Shown here piece by piece: positions 1-6,350 of a stretch of DNA of 13,435 nt (its first letter is position 1; each line of letters begins with the position of its first letter). The stretch spans positions 1 to 13,435 of the forward strand of contig CAKQNH010000043.1 in assembly GCA_934255105.1 (NCBI GenBank), in the 5' to 3' direction. The position numbers and the translations under genes were made by a program. This stretch comes from an uncultured Pirellulaceae bacterium (GTDB lineage Bacteria; Planctomycetota; Planctomycetia; Pirellulales; Pirellulaceae). Below the pieces are notes generated by a model that did no database searches, was not told the origin of the DNA, and was given only the letters and a program-made list of their open reading frames with translations.

Positions 1-383
1 CCGCTGAGGAGACCGTGCGCGGCGTAACCCAGACGGTTCAGCACATCAACCAGATTACTGCTCCGCTGGGACGCAACGGTGAAAAACTGGTCGGTGACGC
101 CGTGCGGACGCTCGACAATCTCAATCTGTTGCTAGTCGACCTGCGAGGCGTGGCGGCGCGGTTCAATGACGGACAGGGTACGGTCGCCAAACTGATGGAC
201 GACCCGCAGCTTTACTACACGCTGATCAACACGCTTGAGAATGTGGAAACGCTCACTCGCAAGCTCGAACCGATCATCGACGATGCCCGCGTATTTACCG
301 ACAAGGTCGCCCGGCAGCCATCGAGCCTCATCGACCTTCGTGGTGCCATTCAGGGCAGGCCGCTGGGCGCGGGGATTAAGTAG
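1..383 (+). CDS. MCE/MlaD-like protein, C-terminal fragment
   Basis: This is the 3' end of a gene that enters from the left edge. The frame is open from base 3 with no stop before TAG at 381-383, so the GTG at 15 is not a convincing start. The visible ~126 residues are mostly alpha-helical and hydrophilic. They contain a GQGTVAKLMDDPQLY segment, then a helix and LEPIIDDARVFTDKVARQP. That pattern (Gly-Thr-x-x-x-Leu-x-x-Asp-Pro-x-Leu-Tyr, then an Asp-Ala-Arg-x-Phe-x-Asp-Lys block) is typical of the C-terminal helical tail of MlaD-like MCE-domain proteins in planctomycetes. MCE proteins are the substrate-binding part of ABC systems that move lipids between membranes. The MCE domain itself lies outside the window, so the family call rests on the tail alone. 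Confidence 0.6.
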   Translation, partial: AEETVRGVTQTVQHINQITAPLGRNGEKLVGDAVRTLDNLNLLLVDLRGVAARFNDGQGTVAKLMDDPQLYYTLINTLENVETLTRKLEPIIDDARVFTDKVARQPSSLIDLRGAIQGRPLGAGIK

Positions 384-478
384 TCGCGTCCTTTGGACTG
401 CTGCGACTTGTCGTAGCTTCCACGCGCACCTCGACCGCACAAAGCGTTTGGCGAGAGGGCAATACTCTGATCAACAGA

Positions 479-573
479 TAAGCACCCACGCATAAGCTTA
501 TGCGCATAATTGCCGCTTTGCCGTTAGCCAGGGTTAATTGATATGCCAGGTAACTTGTGCGTGTGGGTGCTTA
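479..573. repeat. 95-bp element with 11-bp terminal inverted repeats and a 16-bp palindrome
   Basis: TAAGCACCCAC (479-489) is exactly inverted at 563-573 (GTGGGTGCTTA). Immediately inside the left arm, and sharing one base with it, lies a perfect 16-bp palindrome, CGCATAAGCTTATGCG (489-504). The overall shape resembles a very small non-autonomous element or a structured RNA. The 16-bp palindrome alone could also be an operator for a dimeric regulator, but it lies more than 800 bases upstream of the SulP start. No clear target-site duplication was seen. Confidence 0.6.
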
Positions 574-634
574 CGTGGTGAACAGCGGTAGTCCAACTAC
601 TGCCGGAGATCCACCGTGTCAGATTTTCTTGACT

Positions 635-695
635 CCATCATTCTGCCCTGAATCGGCATCGTGATCAGTCAGGAGCATCGTCGGCAGAATGATGG
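635..695. repeat. Perfect 13-bp inverted repeat with a 35-nt loop
   Basis: CCATCATTCTGCC at 635-647 is exactly reverse-complemented at 683-695 (GGCAGAATGATGG), separated by 35 nt. It lies inside the 391-964 bracket and next to the larger 766-873 hairpin. There is no T-run after the right arm, so it is unlikely to be an intrinsic terminator. I believe this is a dispersed repeat type, but this cannot be shown from one copy. Confidence 0.65.
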
Positions 696-765
696 GACAT
701 GGTTCCGCAGTCGCAAAGAAAGCGAGTCGCCAATAAATTCGCATCGAGTGACCTGGCGTTCTCGC

Positions 766-873
766 GATTAGTGTTCGATTAGCGAAGATTAGTGTTCCCA
801 GAAACTCGATGCTCAAGAAATTAAAAAGGCAGCAGACTAGGGAACACTAATCTTCACTAATCGCACACTAATC
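766..873. repeat. 34-bp imperfect hairpin built from GATTAGTG units
   Basis: The left arm (766-799) and right arm (840-873) are reverse complements with two mismatches in 34 positions. A 40-nt A-rich loop (800-839) separates them. Within the left arm the unit GATTAG(T/C)G starts at 766, 777 and 787, which is one helical turn apart, and the right arm mirrors this. An additional perfect 9-bp inverted repeat (741-749 GCATCGAGT against 804-812) overlaps the left side and would compete with the main stem. This is the strongest secondary structure in the window. It could be a dispersed repeat, a protein-binding array or a stable RNA hairpin. Confidence 0.8.
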
Positions 874-980
874 CATTCGACGCCCCTGACAGCTACTCTC
901 AGTCGTACCCTATTCCGCCGCTTAGCCACATCCAAAAGCTACGACAAGTCACAGCAGTCCAAAGTTGCTTTCGCGCCAAC

Positions 981-1006
981 CACGGGCAGGAGCGCCCGTG
1001 CTACGG
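981..1006 (+). repeat. Palindromic repeat (CACGGGC hairpin plus CTACGG)
   Basis: CACGGGC (981-987) pairs with GCCCGTG (994-1000) across a 6-nt loop and is followed by CTACGG. A closely similar unit with the same 7-bp stem, 6-nt loop and CTACGG tail occurs at 10115-10140. A partial second copy follows (about 1009-1026: AAGAGCGCACAGCTACCGG), as also happens at the 10115 site. The hairpin plus tail is therefore a real dispersed family in this genome. Confidence 0.75.
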
Positions 1007-1117
1007 GGAAGAGCGCACAGCTACCGGAACGAGCGAATAAACTCCCGAAAAAATCCGGCGGGACGCGATTCGAGCCTACTGGAACCACTGGAGATGCTAC
1101 CAACGCGATAGCCGCCT

Positions 1118-1138
1118 AACGGGGATGCATCTCCCGTT
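1118..1138. repeat. AACGGG...CCCGTT hairpin upstream of the SulP gene
   Basis: AACGGG (1118-1123) pairs with CCCGTT (1133-1138). A GATGCATC palindrome fills most of the loop (1124-1131). GGAGATGC at 1090-1097 can also pair with GCATCTCC at 1127-1134, giving an alternative fold. The stem resembles the CACGGGC/AACGGGC repeat at 981 and 10115. About 7 nt downstream, 1145-1166 resembles a diverged copy of the CTGGCGACTTTGGCTACG repeat. Confidence 0.45.
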
Positions 1139-1207
1139 GGCTACCTGGCGAGTCTCCTTGGCTGCGGGCCGATGCTGGGCGGGGCGACGAGAAGCCATCA
1201 TCTTGCG

Positions 1208-1235
1208 TTGACCTGGGTAAGCTATTAACTATAGT
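1208..1235 (+). promoter_or_regulatory. Putative sigma70-like promoter for the SulP gene
   Basis: A -35-like TTGACC (1208-1213) and a -10-like TATAGT (1230-1235) are separated by 16 bases. They lie about 98 nt upstream of the SulP start codon and downstream of the repeat island. The hexamers match the bacterial housekeeping consensus at 5 of 6 positions each. No transcription data are available. Confidence 0.5.
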
Positions 1236-1332
1236 CCTTTTCGCAGGGTGGCATTTATTCTTCGGTTCGCCGCCCACTCGCTTCTTTCCGCCGGTGCGAC
1301 AGTAGCCACGGCGAACTCTTTTTGGAACGCAC

Positions 1333-3165
1333 ATGCTGCTCAATTTCTTTCGCCTAGAATCTCGCTCAATCAAAAATGATGTCCTGTCTGGACTGACGGT
1401 GGCCCTAGCACTGGTCCCCGAGGCGATCGCTTTCGCATTCGTAGCAGGCGTCTCGCCACTGATCGGACTTTACTCAGCTTTCTTCATAGGTCTGATCACG
1501 GCGATATTCGGCGGACGCCCTGGCATGATATCGGGAGCCACCGGGGCTATGGCAGTGGTGGTCGTGGCGCTGGTTGCCACATATGGCGTGGAATATCTGT
1601 TCCCCACAGTCGTGTTGTGTGGACTGCTACAAGTGGCAGTGGGACTCGGGCGCTTAGGAAAATTGATTCGCATGGTCCCGCATCCAGTCATGTTAGGCTT
1701 CGTCAACGGGCTAGCTATCGTGATTGGGATGGCTCAACTGGGTAGCTTCAAGACGCTCTCGCCGCAGGGTGCGTTGGTGTACTTGCAGGGCACGCCATTG
1801 CTGCTGATGTTGCTACTGGTTGGCGTCACCATGGGGATTATCTGGCTGCTCCCGAAATTCACTCGCGCCGTCCCAGCCTCACTGGCGGCAATTCTAGTCG
1901 TGACGCTGGCGTCGATCGCCATCAATCGAGCCAGCGGCCCCGCCGACGGCCCAAACACGTTGGCGACCGTCGGAGACATGCTGCGCACGAACGTTGTAGC
2001 CGCCAAGCTCGCCAATCTGTCGGGAGAAACCACTGGCACTACCCTGGCTAACACAGAAATAGCTGGGCCAGCCCTAGTCGGCGATATGAGGCTAAATCCC
2101 GTGAGCAGCATGCGCTCGACCGCTGGGCAGCTTGCCTCGTCGGCCCACGCTGCAGGGGTTAGCGGCATAGATCAGAGCGGCACAGCGTCAACAGCCCCGG
2201 TTCTTTCTGAAGCGGCACTGGACGAGCTCGCTGGAGACGATGCGGGCATCAGCGGCGGTCTGCCGATGCCATTTTTCCTGGAATATGCCATGGTGCCGCT
2301 GACGCTCCAAACACTGTGGATCATTTTCCCATTTGCAATCGTGCTGTGTGGCGTCGGCTTGATCGAATCGCTGATGACGATGTCGTTGATCGACGAAATC
2401 ACCGAAACGCGGGGCCGTGGGAATCGCGAATGTATCGGACAGGGGGCTGCCAATATTGTGTGCGGTCTGTTTGGTGGCATGGGGGGTTGTGCCATGATTG
2501 GCCAATCGCTGATCAACGTCAACTCGGGCGGGCGCGGCCGATTGTCGGGGATCACGGCTGCCGTATGCCTGCTGATGTTCGTGCTCTTTATGGCACCGCT
2601 TATCGAACAAATCCCCATGGCGGCGCTGGTGGGAGTCATGTTCATGGTGGTCATCGGCACGTTCGAATGGGCATCGCTGAAGATGTTCCGCCGCATGCCA
2701 CGAAGCGATGTGCTGGTGATGAGCTTAGTCACAGCCTACACCGTGGTGATGCACGATTTGGCTTCGGCCGTGATACTGGGAGTGATCGTATCGGCGTTGG
2801 TATTTGCCTGGCAGCACGCCACGCACATGATGGCGGACGTCAAGTACAACGAGCACGGCAGCAAAATCTACCAACTGCATGGTCCGCTGTTTTTTGCATC
2901 GGTGGCATCCTTCAAGGACATGTTTGATATCGCTGGCGACCCCGACGACGTCGTCATCGACTTCTACTACACGCGCGTTTACGACCAATCGGGATTGGAG
3001 GCCATCAATGGCTTGGCCGAGAAATACCAGGCGGCGGGCAAGCGTCTGCACGTGACACACCTCAGCGCCGAATGCCGCAGCTTGCTGAATCAAGCAGGGG
3101 ACTTGGTAGAGGTCAATGTGTCCGAAGACCCACAATACCACTTGGCCACCGATCGGCTGGGCTAA
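1333..3165 (+). CDS. SulP-family inorganic anion transporter with C-terminal STAS domain
   Basis: A 610-residue inner-membrane carrier of the SLC26/SulP family, expected to move sulfate, bicarbonate or a similar anion. Residues ~15-200 hold the first membrane half, including [12 protein letters not shown] (29-40) and the conserved [14 protein letters not shown] (60-73). Residues ~325-495 hold the second half, with the family segments [19 protein letters not shown] (354-372) and [20 protein letters not shown] (381-400). A STAS domain follows (~510-605). Between the halves, residues ~217-306 form an unusually long Ala/Ser/Thr-rich hydrophilic loop, where many SulP proteins have only a short linker. 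The ATG at 1333 has GGAA at 1324-1327 just upstream. dapB follows after 79 nt. The substrate cannot be read from the sequence. The family call is firm. Confidence 0.93.
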   Translation: MLLNFFRLESRSIKNDVLSGLTVALALVPEAIAFAFVAGVSPLIGLYSAFFIGLITAIFGGRPGMISGATGAMAVVVVALVATYGVEYLFPTVVLCGLLQVAVGLGRLGKLIRMVPHPVMLGFVNGLAIVIGMAQLGSFKTLSPQGALVYLQGTPLLLMLLLVGVTMGIIWLLPKFTRAVPASLAAILVVTLASIAINRASGPADGPNTLATVGDMLRTNVVAAKLANLSGETTGTTLANTEIAGPALVGDMRLNPVSSMRSTAGQLASSAHAAGVSGIDQSGTASTAPVLSEAALDELAGDDAGISGGLPMPFFLEYAMVPLTLQTLWIIFPFAIVLCGVGLIESLMTMSLIDEITETRGRGNRECIGQGAANIVCGLFGGMGGCAMIGQSLINVNSGGRGRLSGITAAVCLLMFVLFMAPLIEQIPMAALVGVMFMVVIGTFEWASLKMFRRMPRSDVLVMSLVTAYTVVMHDLASAVILGVIVSALVFAWQHATHMMADVKYNEHGSKIYQLHGPLFFASVASFKDMFDIAGDPDDVVIDFYYTRVYDQSGLEAINGLAEKYQAAGKRLHVTHLSAECRSLLNQAGDLVEVNVSEDPQYHLATDRLG

Positions 3166-3244
3166 ACTGCCTGTTTGCGTTATTCTGATGAGGCAATTCC
3201 CATTGTCCCATCGCTCAGGCTACTGGTTTCGGAACGCAAACACT

Positions 3245-4042
3245 ATGACACACACACTGGCTATCCATGGTGCCGCTGGCCGCATGGGTCAGCGACTGAT
3301 CGCACTGGCGAGTCGAGACACAGACTTTCAAATCGTGGCAGCCCTGGACAATTTCAGCCATCCAGCCCATGGGCAAGATGCGGGCGTGCTAGCTGGCGTG
3401 AAAGCTCTAGGGGTCCAGCTCAGCGCCGCCTGGCCCGACGCGGTTGACGTGGCTATCGACTTCTCCATCCCGGCCGCCTGCACTGCCGCCGTTCGCCATT
3501 GCCAAGAGCATTGCATCCCGCTGGTCGTAGCCACCACCGGACTGAGCACTGCACAAGTTGCCGAAATCGAAGAGGCTTCTCAAGTCATCCCCATCTGCTG
3601 GGCACCCAGCATGTCGCTGGCGGTCAACTTGACGATGAAACTCGCCCAACAAGCTGCCCAGGCGTTGCAGAATGTAGCCAACGGAGTGGATGTCGAGATT
3701 ATTGAGCGCCACCATCGCTTCAAAGAGGATGCTCCCAGCGGTACCGCACTGAAGTTCGGTGAGATTATCGCGAATGAAATGGGATTAACCGAGCACGTGC
3801 ATGGCCGCGAAGGACAATGCGGCCAGCGAACTCGTAGCGAGATCGGCTACCACGCGGTGCGCACGGGGGACAACCCAGGCGAGCACACGATTGTGTTTGG
3901 AATGCTGGGGGAGGTGCTTGAACTGCGAGTAGCGGCTTCGAATCGCGACTGCTACGCATCGGGGGCTCTAGCCGCAGCCAAATTCCTGCTCGGCAAACCT
4001 GCTGGGCTGTATAGCATGTTTGACGTGCTGGGATTGCCTTAG
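3245..4042 (+). CDS. dapB: 4-hydroxy-tetrahydrodipicolinate reductase DapB
   Basis: A cytosolic enzyme that reduces the cyclic product of DapA to tetrahydrodipicolinate with NAD(P)H, in the pathway to meso-diaminopimelate and lysine. The 265-residue product has the normal family length. The Rossmann nucleotide loop HGAAGRMG is at residues 8-15. The catalytic block EIIERHHRFKEDAPSGTAL (151-169) contains H156 and K160, equivalent to E. coli H159 and K163. TGDNPGEHT (207-215) is the conserved C-terminal motif. I chose the ATG at 3245 because it places the GxxGRMG loop near the N terminus and has GGAA at 3231-3234. Reading from an upstream GTG at 3116 would add a non-conserved tail overlapping the SulP gene. 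The gene stands between a transporter and a small Cys-rich protein with no obvious pathway link. Confidence 0.96.
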   Translation: MTHTLAIHGAAGRMGQRLIALASRDTDFQIVAALDNFSHPAHGQDAGVLAGVKALGVQLSAAWPDAVDVAIDFSIPAACTAAVRHCQEHCIPLVVATTGLSTAQVAEIEEASQVIPICWAPSMSLAVNLTMKLAQQAAQALQNVANGVDVEIIERHHRFKEDAPSGTALKFGEIIANEMGLTEHVHGREGQCGQRTRSEIGYHAVRTGDNPGEHTIVFGMLGEVLELRVAASNRDCYASGALAAAKFLLGKPAGLYSMFDVLGLP

Positions 4043-4047
4043 TTGAC

Positions 4048-4413
4048 ATGGCCAAGTGCGATGAAGGCTATTTGTGCGAAGTGTGCGGCGAGGAGGTCGA
4101 GGGGTTGACCAATAGCGCGCTCTATCTGCAGTATGTCATCGGCTGGATCGATCCAGAGACACTGCACACCCGCCGCGAGTGCCATCTACGCTGCCTACCA
4201 AGCTTGGCACAATATATTGAAGACGAGCGTTTCCAGCCCGCCGTGCAGATCGACGACATGTTCGATCGCCGCCAGCTCGATACCGAATTCGTAAGGCAAC
4301 AAGTGGAGTTAGTCACGCGTGGATATAGGCGACTTTGGGAGCTGCAGACCAAGCGCCGTGGCTTGACCGTAGCCGATTACCCGCTGCCTGAGGCACAACA
4401 ACGCTGGCGGTAG
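4048..4413 (+). CDS. Small Cys-rich conserved-type protein of unknown function
   Basis: A 121-residue soluble protein that starts 5 nt after the dapB stop, with no clear Shine-Dalgarno sequence, so it is probably coupled to dapB translation. C10-x2-C13 in YLCEVCGEEVEG and a second cluster C45-H46-x2-C49 (RRECHLRCLP) could form one zinc site. C4 is a further candidate ligand. The rest is mixed and highly charged, with a helical C-terminal half (FVRQQVELVTRGYRRLWELQ). No signal peptide or membrane segment is visible. I recognise the general type as a planctomycete hypothetical with a zinc-ribbon-like N terminus, but I know of no function. Its tight spacing after dapB is the only contextual clue. 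Confidence 0.75.
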   Translation: MAKCDEGYLCEVCGEEVEGLTNSALYLQYVIGWIDPETLHTRRECHLRCLPSLAQYIEDERFQPAVQIDDMFDRRQLDTEFVRQQVELVTRGYRRLWELQTKRRGLTVADYPLPEAQQRWR

Positions 4414-4423
4414 GCGGTACACC

Positions 4424-4452
4424 TTCAACACACGGCAGAGGCGGGCTATAAT
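4424..4452 (+). promoter_or_regulatory. Strong putative promoter of the gcv operon
   Basis: A perfect TATAAT (4447-4452) lies 17 bases after a weaker TTCAAC (4424-4429). It begins just after the stop of the small Cys-rich gene (4413), so the gcv operon likely has its own promoter. Transcription would start near 4459, giving a leader of roughly 150 nt before the preferred GTG start of gcvT at 4611. I searched this leader for a glycine riboswitch aptamer by eye and found none. Confidence 0.6.
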
Positions 4453-4518
4453 GCGGAGCCGAGTGGAAATCGCTCCCGTTCGTTGGCAATTCGATCGATC
4501 CATTAGTGTCAGCAGTGG

Positions 4519-4563
4519 CGCAAGCTTCCAGCTTGCGATTAGAGTCCTGGAAGCTGGAAGCTT
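4519..4563 (+). repeat. Perfect 13-bp inverted repeat with two alternative folds in the gcv leader
   Basis: AAGCTTCCAGCTT (4522-4534) is exactly inverted at 4551-4563. The left arm can instead fold on itself: CGCAAGC (4519-4525) with GCTTGCG (4531-4537) across the 5-nt loop TTCCA. The two folds share bases and exclude each other. The element lies between the putative gcv promoter and the preferred gcvT start. It looks like a dispersed planctomycete repeat, so regulation is a possibility and not shown. It also means the extra N-terminal residues obtained by starting gcvT at 4506 would be encoded by repeat DNA. Confidence 0.65.
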
Positions 4564-4610
4564 ATTCGCCTTTCGCAGTTCCCCAATCCGTCCATAGAAA
4601 GTACCCGAGG

Positions 4611-5762
4611 GTGTCTCAACCTGAATCCACGCCAGCCGCCGCCAAACAGGCGCTGGCGACTACGCCGTTGACAGCTTGGCACGTTGCCCGAGGGGCGCGG
4701 ATGGCCGAGTTTGCGGGCTTCAACATGCCCATTCAGTATTCGTCGATCGTCCCCGAGCATACGGCCACGCGACAAGCGGCCGGCCTGTTCGACATCTCGC
4801 ATATGGGTCGCCTACGCTTCGAGGGCCCGCGAGCTCACCTGCTGCTGGATCATCTGCTGACTCGCCGCGTGGCCGACATGCGACCCGGCATGCTCCGCTA
4901 CTCGATGATGTGCAACGAAGAGGGGGGCATTCTGGACGATGTGCTGATCGCCAACCTGGAGAGTCCCAGCAATCGACAATTCTTCCTGCTAGTCGTCAAC
5001 GCGGGCAATCGCCACAAGATACTCAAGTGGATTGCACCTCATTTGGCCGATTTCCCCGATGTCGAATTCCGAGATGCTACCGAATCGACGGCGATGATCG
5101 CCCTGCAAGGCCCCAAGTCGGCCGCCATCGCAGAGCAACTGTTCAGCCCCAAAATTTTACAGCTCAAAAACTTCCGCGGGCTGGTGACCGAGCAGATGAG
5201 CAAGCCGTGCATCGTCAGCCGCACCGGCTACACGGGTGAAGATGGTTTTGAATTTATCGTCCGCAATGAAGATGCAGCGCGGGTGTGGGACAACCTGATG
5301 CTGGCCGGCCGAGAACACGGGATTGAACCTGTAGGCCTGGGCGCACGCGACACGCTGCGACTAGAGGCCGGCATGCCGCTATATGGGCACGAACTGAGCG
5401 AAACCATCGATCCCTTCACGGCTGGCCTGGACTTTTCCGTGTCGTTGGGGGAACGCAGCTTTTTGGGATCCGATGCGTTAACTAAGCTAAAAGACGCTCC
5501 ACGAACAATGCAGCGGATTGGTTTGCAGTTTGGCGGACGCCGCGCGGCTCGCGAAGGTGCTAGTTTGGTCGACAGCGACGGACGCTCGGTCGGTCGCGTG
5601 ACTAGCGGTACGTTTTCGCCCACCTTACAATTACCGATCGCCATGGCCTACGTGGCTCCCGAACTAGCCACGGTGGGGACGTCGATCGACGTCGACATAC
5701 GCGGCACCACGACCGAGGCCCAAATCGTGCCCTTGCCATTTTACAAAACCACCAAGGAATGA
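4611..5762 (+). CDS. gcvT: Aminomethyltransferase GcvT (glycine cleavage T protein)
   Basis: Transfers the one-carbon unit from aminomethyl-lipoyl-GcvH to tetrahydrofolate, releasing ammonia. From GTG 4611 the product is 383 residues, close to the usual length. Visible family segments are GARMAEFAGFNMPIQYSS (28-45), LFDISHMGRL (59-68), EEGGILDDVLI (103-113, with the Asp pair near the folate site), SRTGYTGEDGFEF (203-215) and GARDTLRLEAGMPLYGHEL (244-262). The C-terminal barrel includes VTSGTFSPTLQ (330-340). An in-frame GTG at 4506 would add 35 residues, but these are encoded by a palindromic repeat and are not family-like, so I prefer 4611. GAAAG at 4597-4601 is a modest ribosome site for it. 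gcvH follows after 4 nt. Confidence 0.95.
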   Translation: MSQPESTPAAAKQALATTPLTAWHVARGARMAEFAGFNMPIQYSSIVPEHTATRQAAGLFDISHMGRLRFEGPRAHLLLDHLLTRRVADMRPGMLRYSMMCNEEGGILDDVLIANLESPSNRQFFLLVVNAGNRHKILKWIAPHLADFPDVEFRDATESTAMIALQGPKSAAIAEQLFSPKILQLKNFRGLVTEQMSKPCIVSRTGYTGEDGFEFIVRNEDAARVWDNLMLAGREHGIEPVGLGARDTLRLEAGMPLYGHELSETIDPFTAGLDFSVSLGERSFLGSDALTKLKDAPRTMQRIGLQFGGRRAAREGASLVDSDGRSVGRVTSGTFSPTLQLPIAMAYVAPELATVGTSIDVDIRGTTTEAQIVPLPFYKTTKE

Positions 5763-5766
5763 GCCC

Positions 5767-6159
5767 ATGCAGCCTGAGCAGTTAAAATACAATCCGTCGC
5801 ACGAATGGGTCGCTGTCAGCGAGAGCAACGGCGATCGAATCGGCACGATCGGCATCACCGACTTTGCACTCGAGCAACTGACCGACTTGGTCTACATGGC
5901 CTTGCCGAAGGTGGGCACGAAGCTGACCGCTGGGGCGGAGTTCGGCGAAGTCGAATCGGTCAAAGCAGTTAGCCCCCTGTATAGCCCCGTCGACGGCGAG
6001 GTCATCGAGGTACACGATGCGCTGTCCGACAAGCTAGAACAATTGGCCGCCGATCCCTTTGGCGAAGGCTGGATGATCAAAGTCAAATTGACTCCAGAGG
6101 CCAAACTCGATGGCTTGCTCGACCACGCCGCCTACAAACAACAATGCGCTGATTCATAA
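5767..6159 (+). CDS. gcvH: Glycine cleavage H protein (lipoyl carrier)
   Basis: A 130-residue soluble carrier whose lipoyl-lysine arm shuttles the aminomethyl group between the P, T and L proteins. The lipoylation motif GEVESVKAVS places the modified lysine at K66. The N-terminal HEWV (12-15) and the GITDFALEQLTDLVYMALP block (29-47) are typical of GcvH. The ATG at 5767 has a clear AAGGA (5754-5758) that overlaps the end of gcvT, so the two genes are closely linked. The operon's last gene encodes a transferase of the kind that would modify K66. A 191-nt gap with repeats separates it from gcvPA. Confidence 0.97.
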   Translation: MQPEQLKYNPSHEWVAVSESNGDRIGTIGITDFALEQLTDLVYMALPKVGTKLTAGAEFGEVESVKAVSPLYSPVDGEVIEVHDALSDKLEQLAADPFGEGWMIKVKLTPEAKLDGLLDHAAYKQQCADS

Positions 6160-6172
6160 TTCATAAGTCGCG

Positions 6173-6197
6173 ATTGGCATGCGGCCAATTATAATTG
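6173..6197 (+). other. Small hairpin and palindrome just after gcvH
   Basis: ATTGGC (6173-6178) pairs with GCCAAT (6184-6189) around a 5-nt loop, and CAATTATAATTG (6186-6197) is a perfect 12-bp palindrome overlapping the right arm. They begin 14 nt after the gcvH stop. There is no T-run, so this is not a good intrinsic terminator. It could be an RNA processing or stability element within the operon. Confidence 0.35.
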
Positions 6198-6208
6198 TCG
6201 TTGATTGG

Positions 6209-6304
6209 GTAGCCAAAGTCGCCAGAGCTTGTTCAACCAGATCTAAAGTTTGGCGACTTCGGCTACGAAAAATGTCCAAAGCCTGGCGACTTTGGCTACG
6301 AAAA
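6209..6304. repeat. Three copies of a CTGGCGACTTTGGCTACG repeat in the gcvH-gcvPA gap
   Basis: One inverted copy (6209-6230) is followed by two direct copies (6242-6271 and 6275-6304) with a 33-nt period and four differences in 30 positions. GTAGCCAAAGTCGCCAG (6209-6225) is the exact reverse complement of 6283-6299. In RNA the first copy could pair with either later copy. Related copies are found at 11979-12004 (minus), about 12026-12042 (plus) and 13001-13023 (minus), so this is a dispersed family. Confidence 0.8.
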
Positions 6305-6350
6305 CTGCTCTTTCACAATTCGAACCCTTCACCTTTATTGATCAACGGTC

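Larger units (their letters stand above)
391..964. repeat. Far-spaced 29-bp inverted repeat bracketing an intergenic block
   Basis: The left arm at 391-419 begins CTTTGGACTGCTG and ends GACTTGTCGTAGCTT. The right arm at 936-964 is its reverse complement with one mismatch in 29 positions. The arms start 8 bases after the stop of the MlaD-like gene and enclose 516 bases that hold three further inverted repeats. The arms share a GCGACTT..CGTAGC core with the CTGGCGACTTTGGCTACG repeats elsewhere in the window, so they may be related. Arms this far apart look like two opposite insertions of one dispersed repeat, or the ends of a non-coding element. No transposase is present. Confidence 0.8.
384..1332. 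other. 949-base intergenic region packed with nested inverted repeats
   Basis: I see no credible gene here. The short open frames on either strand (for example 619-816 and 1116-1373 on the minus strand) have no recognisable domain and run through repeats. The region holds a far-spaced 29-bp inverted repeat (391-419/936-964). Inside it are three independent stem-forming units (479-573, 635-695 and 766-873). Two palindromic repeats follow (981-1000 and 1118-1138), then a likely promoter for the SulP gene (1208-1235). Both flanking genes are on the + strand, so it is not a bidirectional promoter region. Confidence 0.75.

Noticed and set aside
619..816. 65-codon minus-strand frame in the repeat island
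   Set aside because: Runs through two inverted repeats and shows no family resemblance or ribosome site.
2188..2732. Long open frames on the minus strand inside the SulP gene
   Set aside because: They are antisense to a gene with strong family motifs and show no recognisable domain; codon bias explains the lack of stops.
4453..4610. Glycine riboswitch in the gcv leader
   Set aside because: I could not find the conserved aptamer core or tandem arrangement; only a repeat-derived stem is present.
6242..6304. Two direct repeats with 33-nt period, CRISPR-like at first sight
   Set aside because: Only two direct units with a 3-nt gap and no spacers; copies are dispersed through the window.
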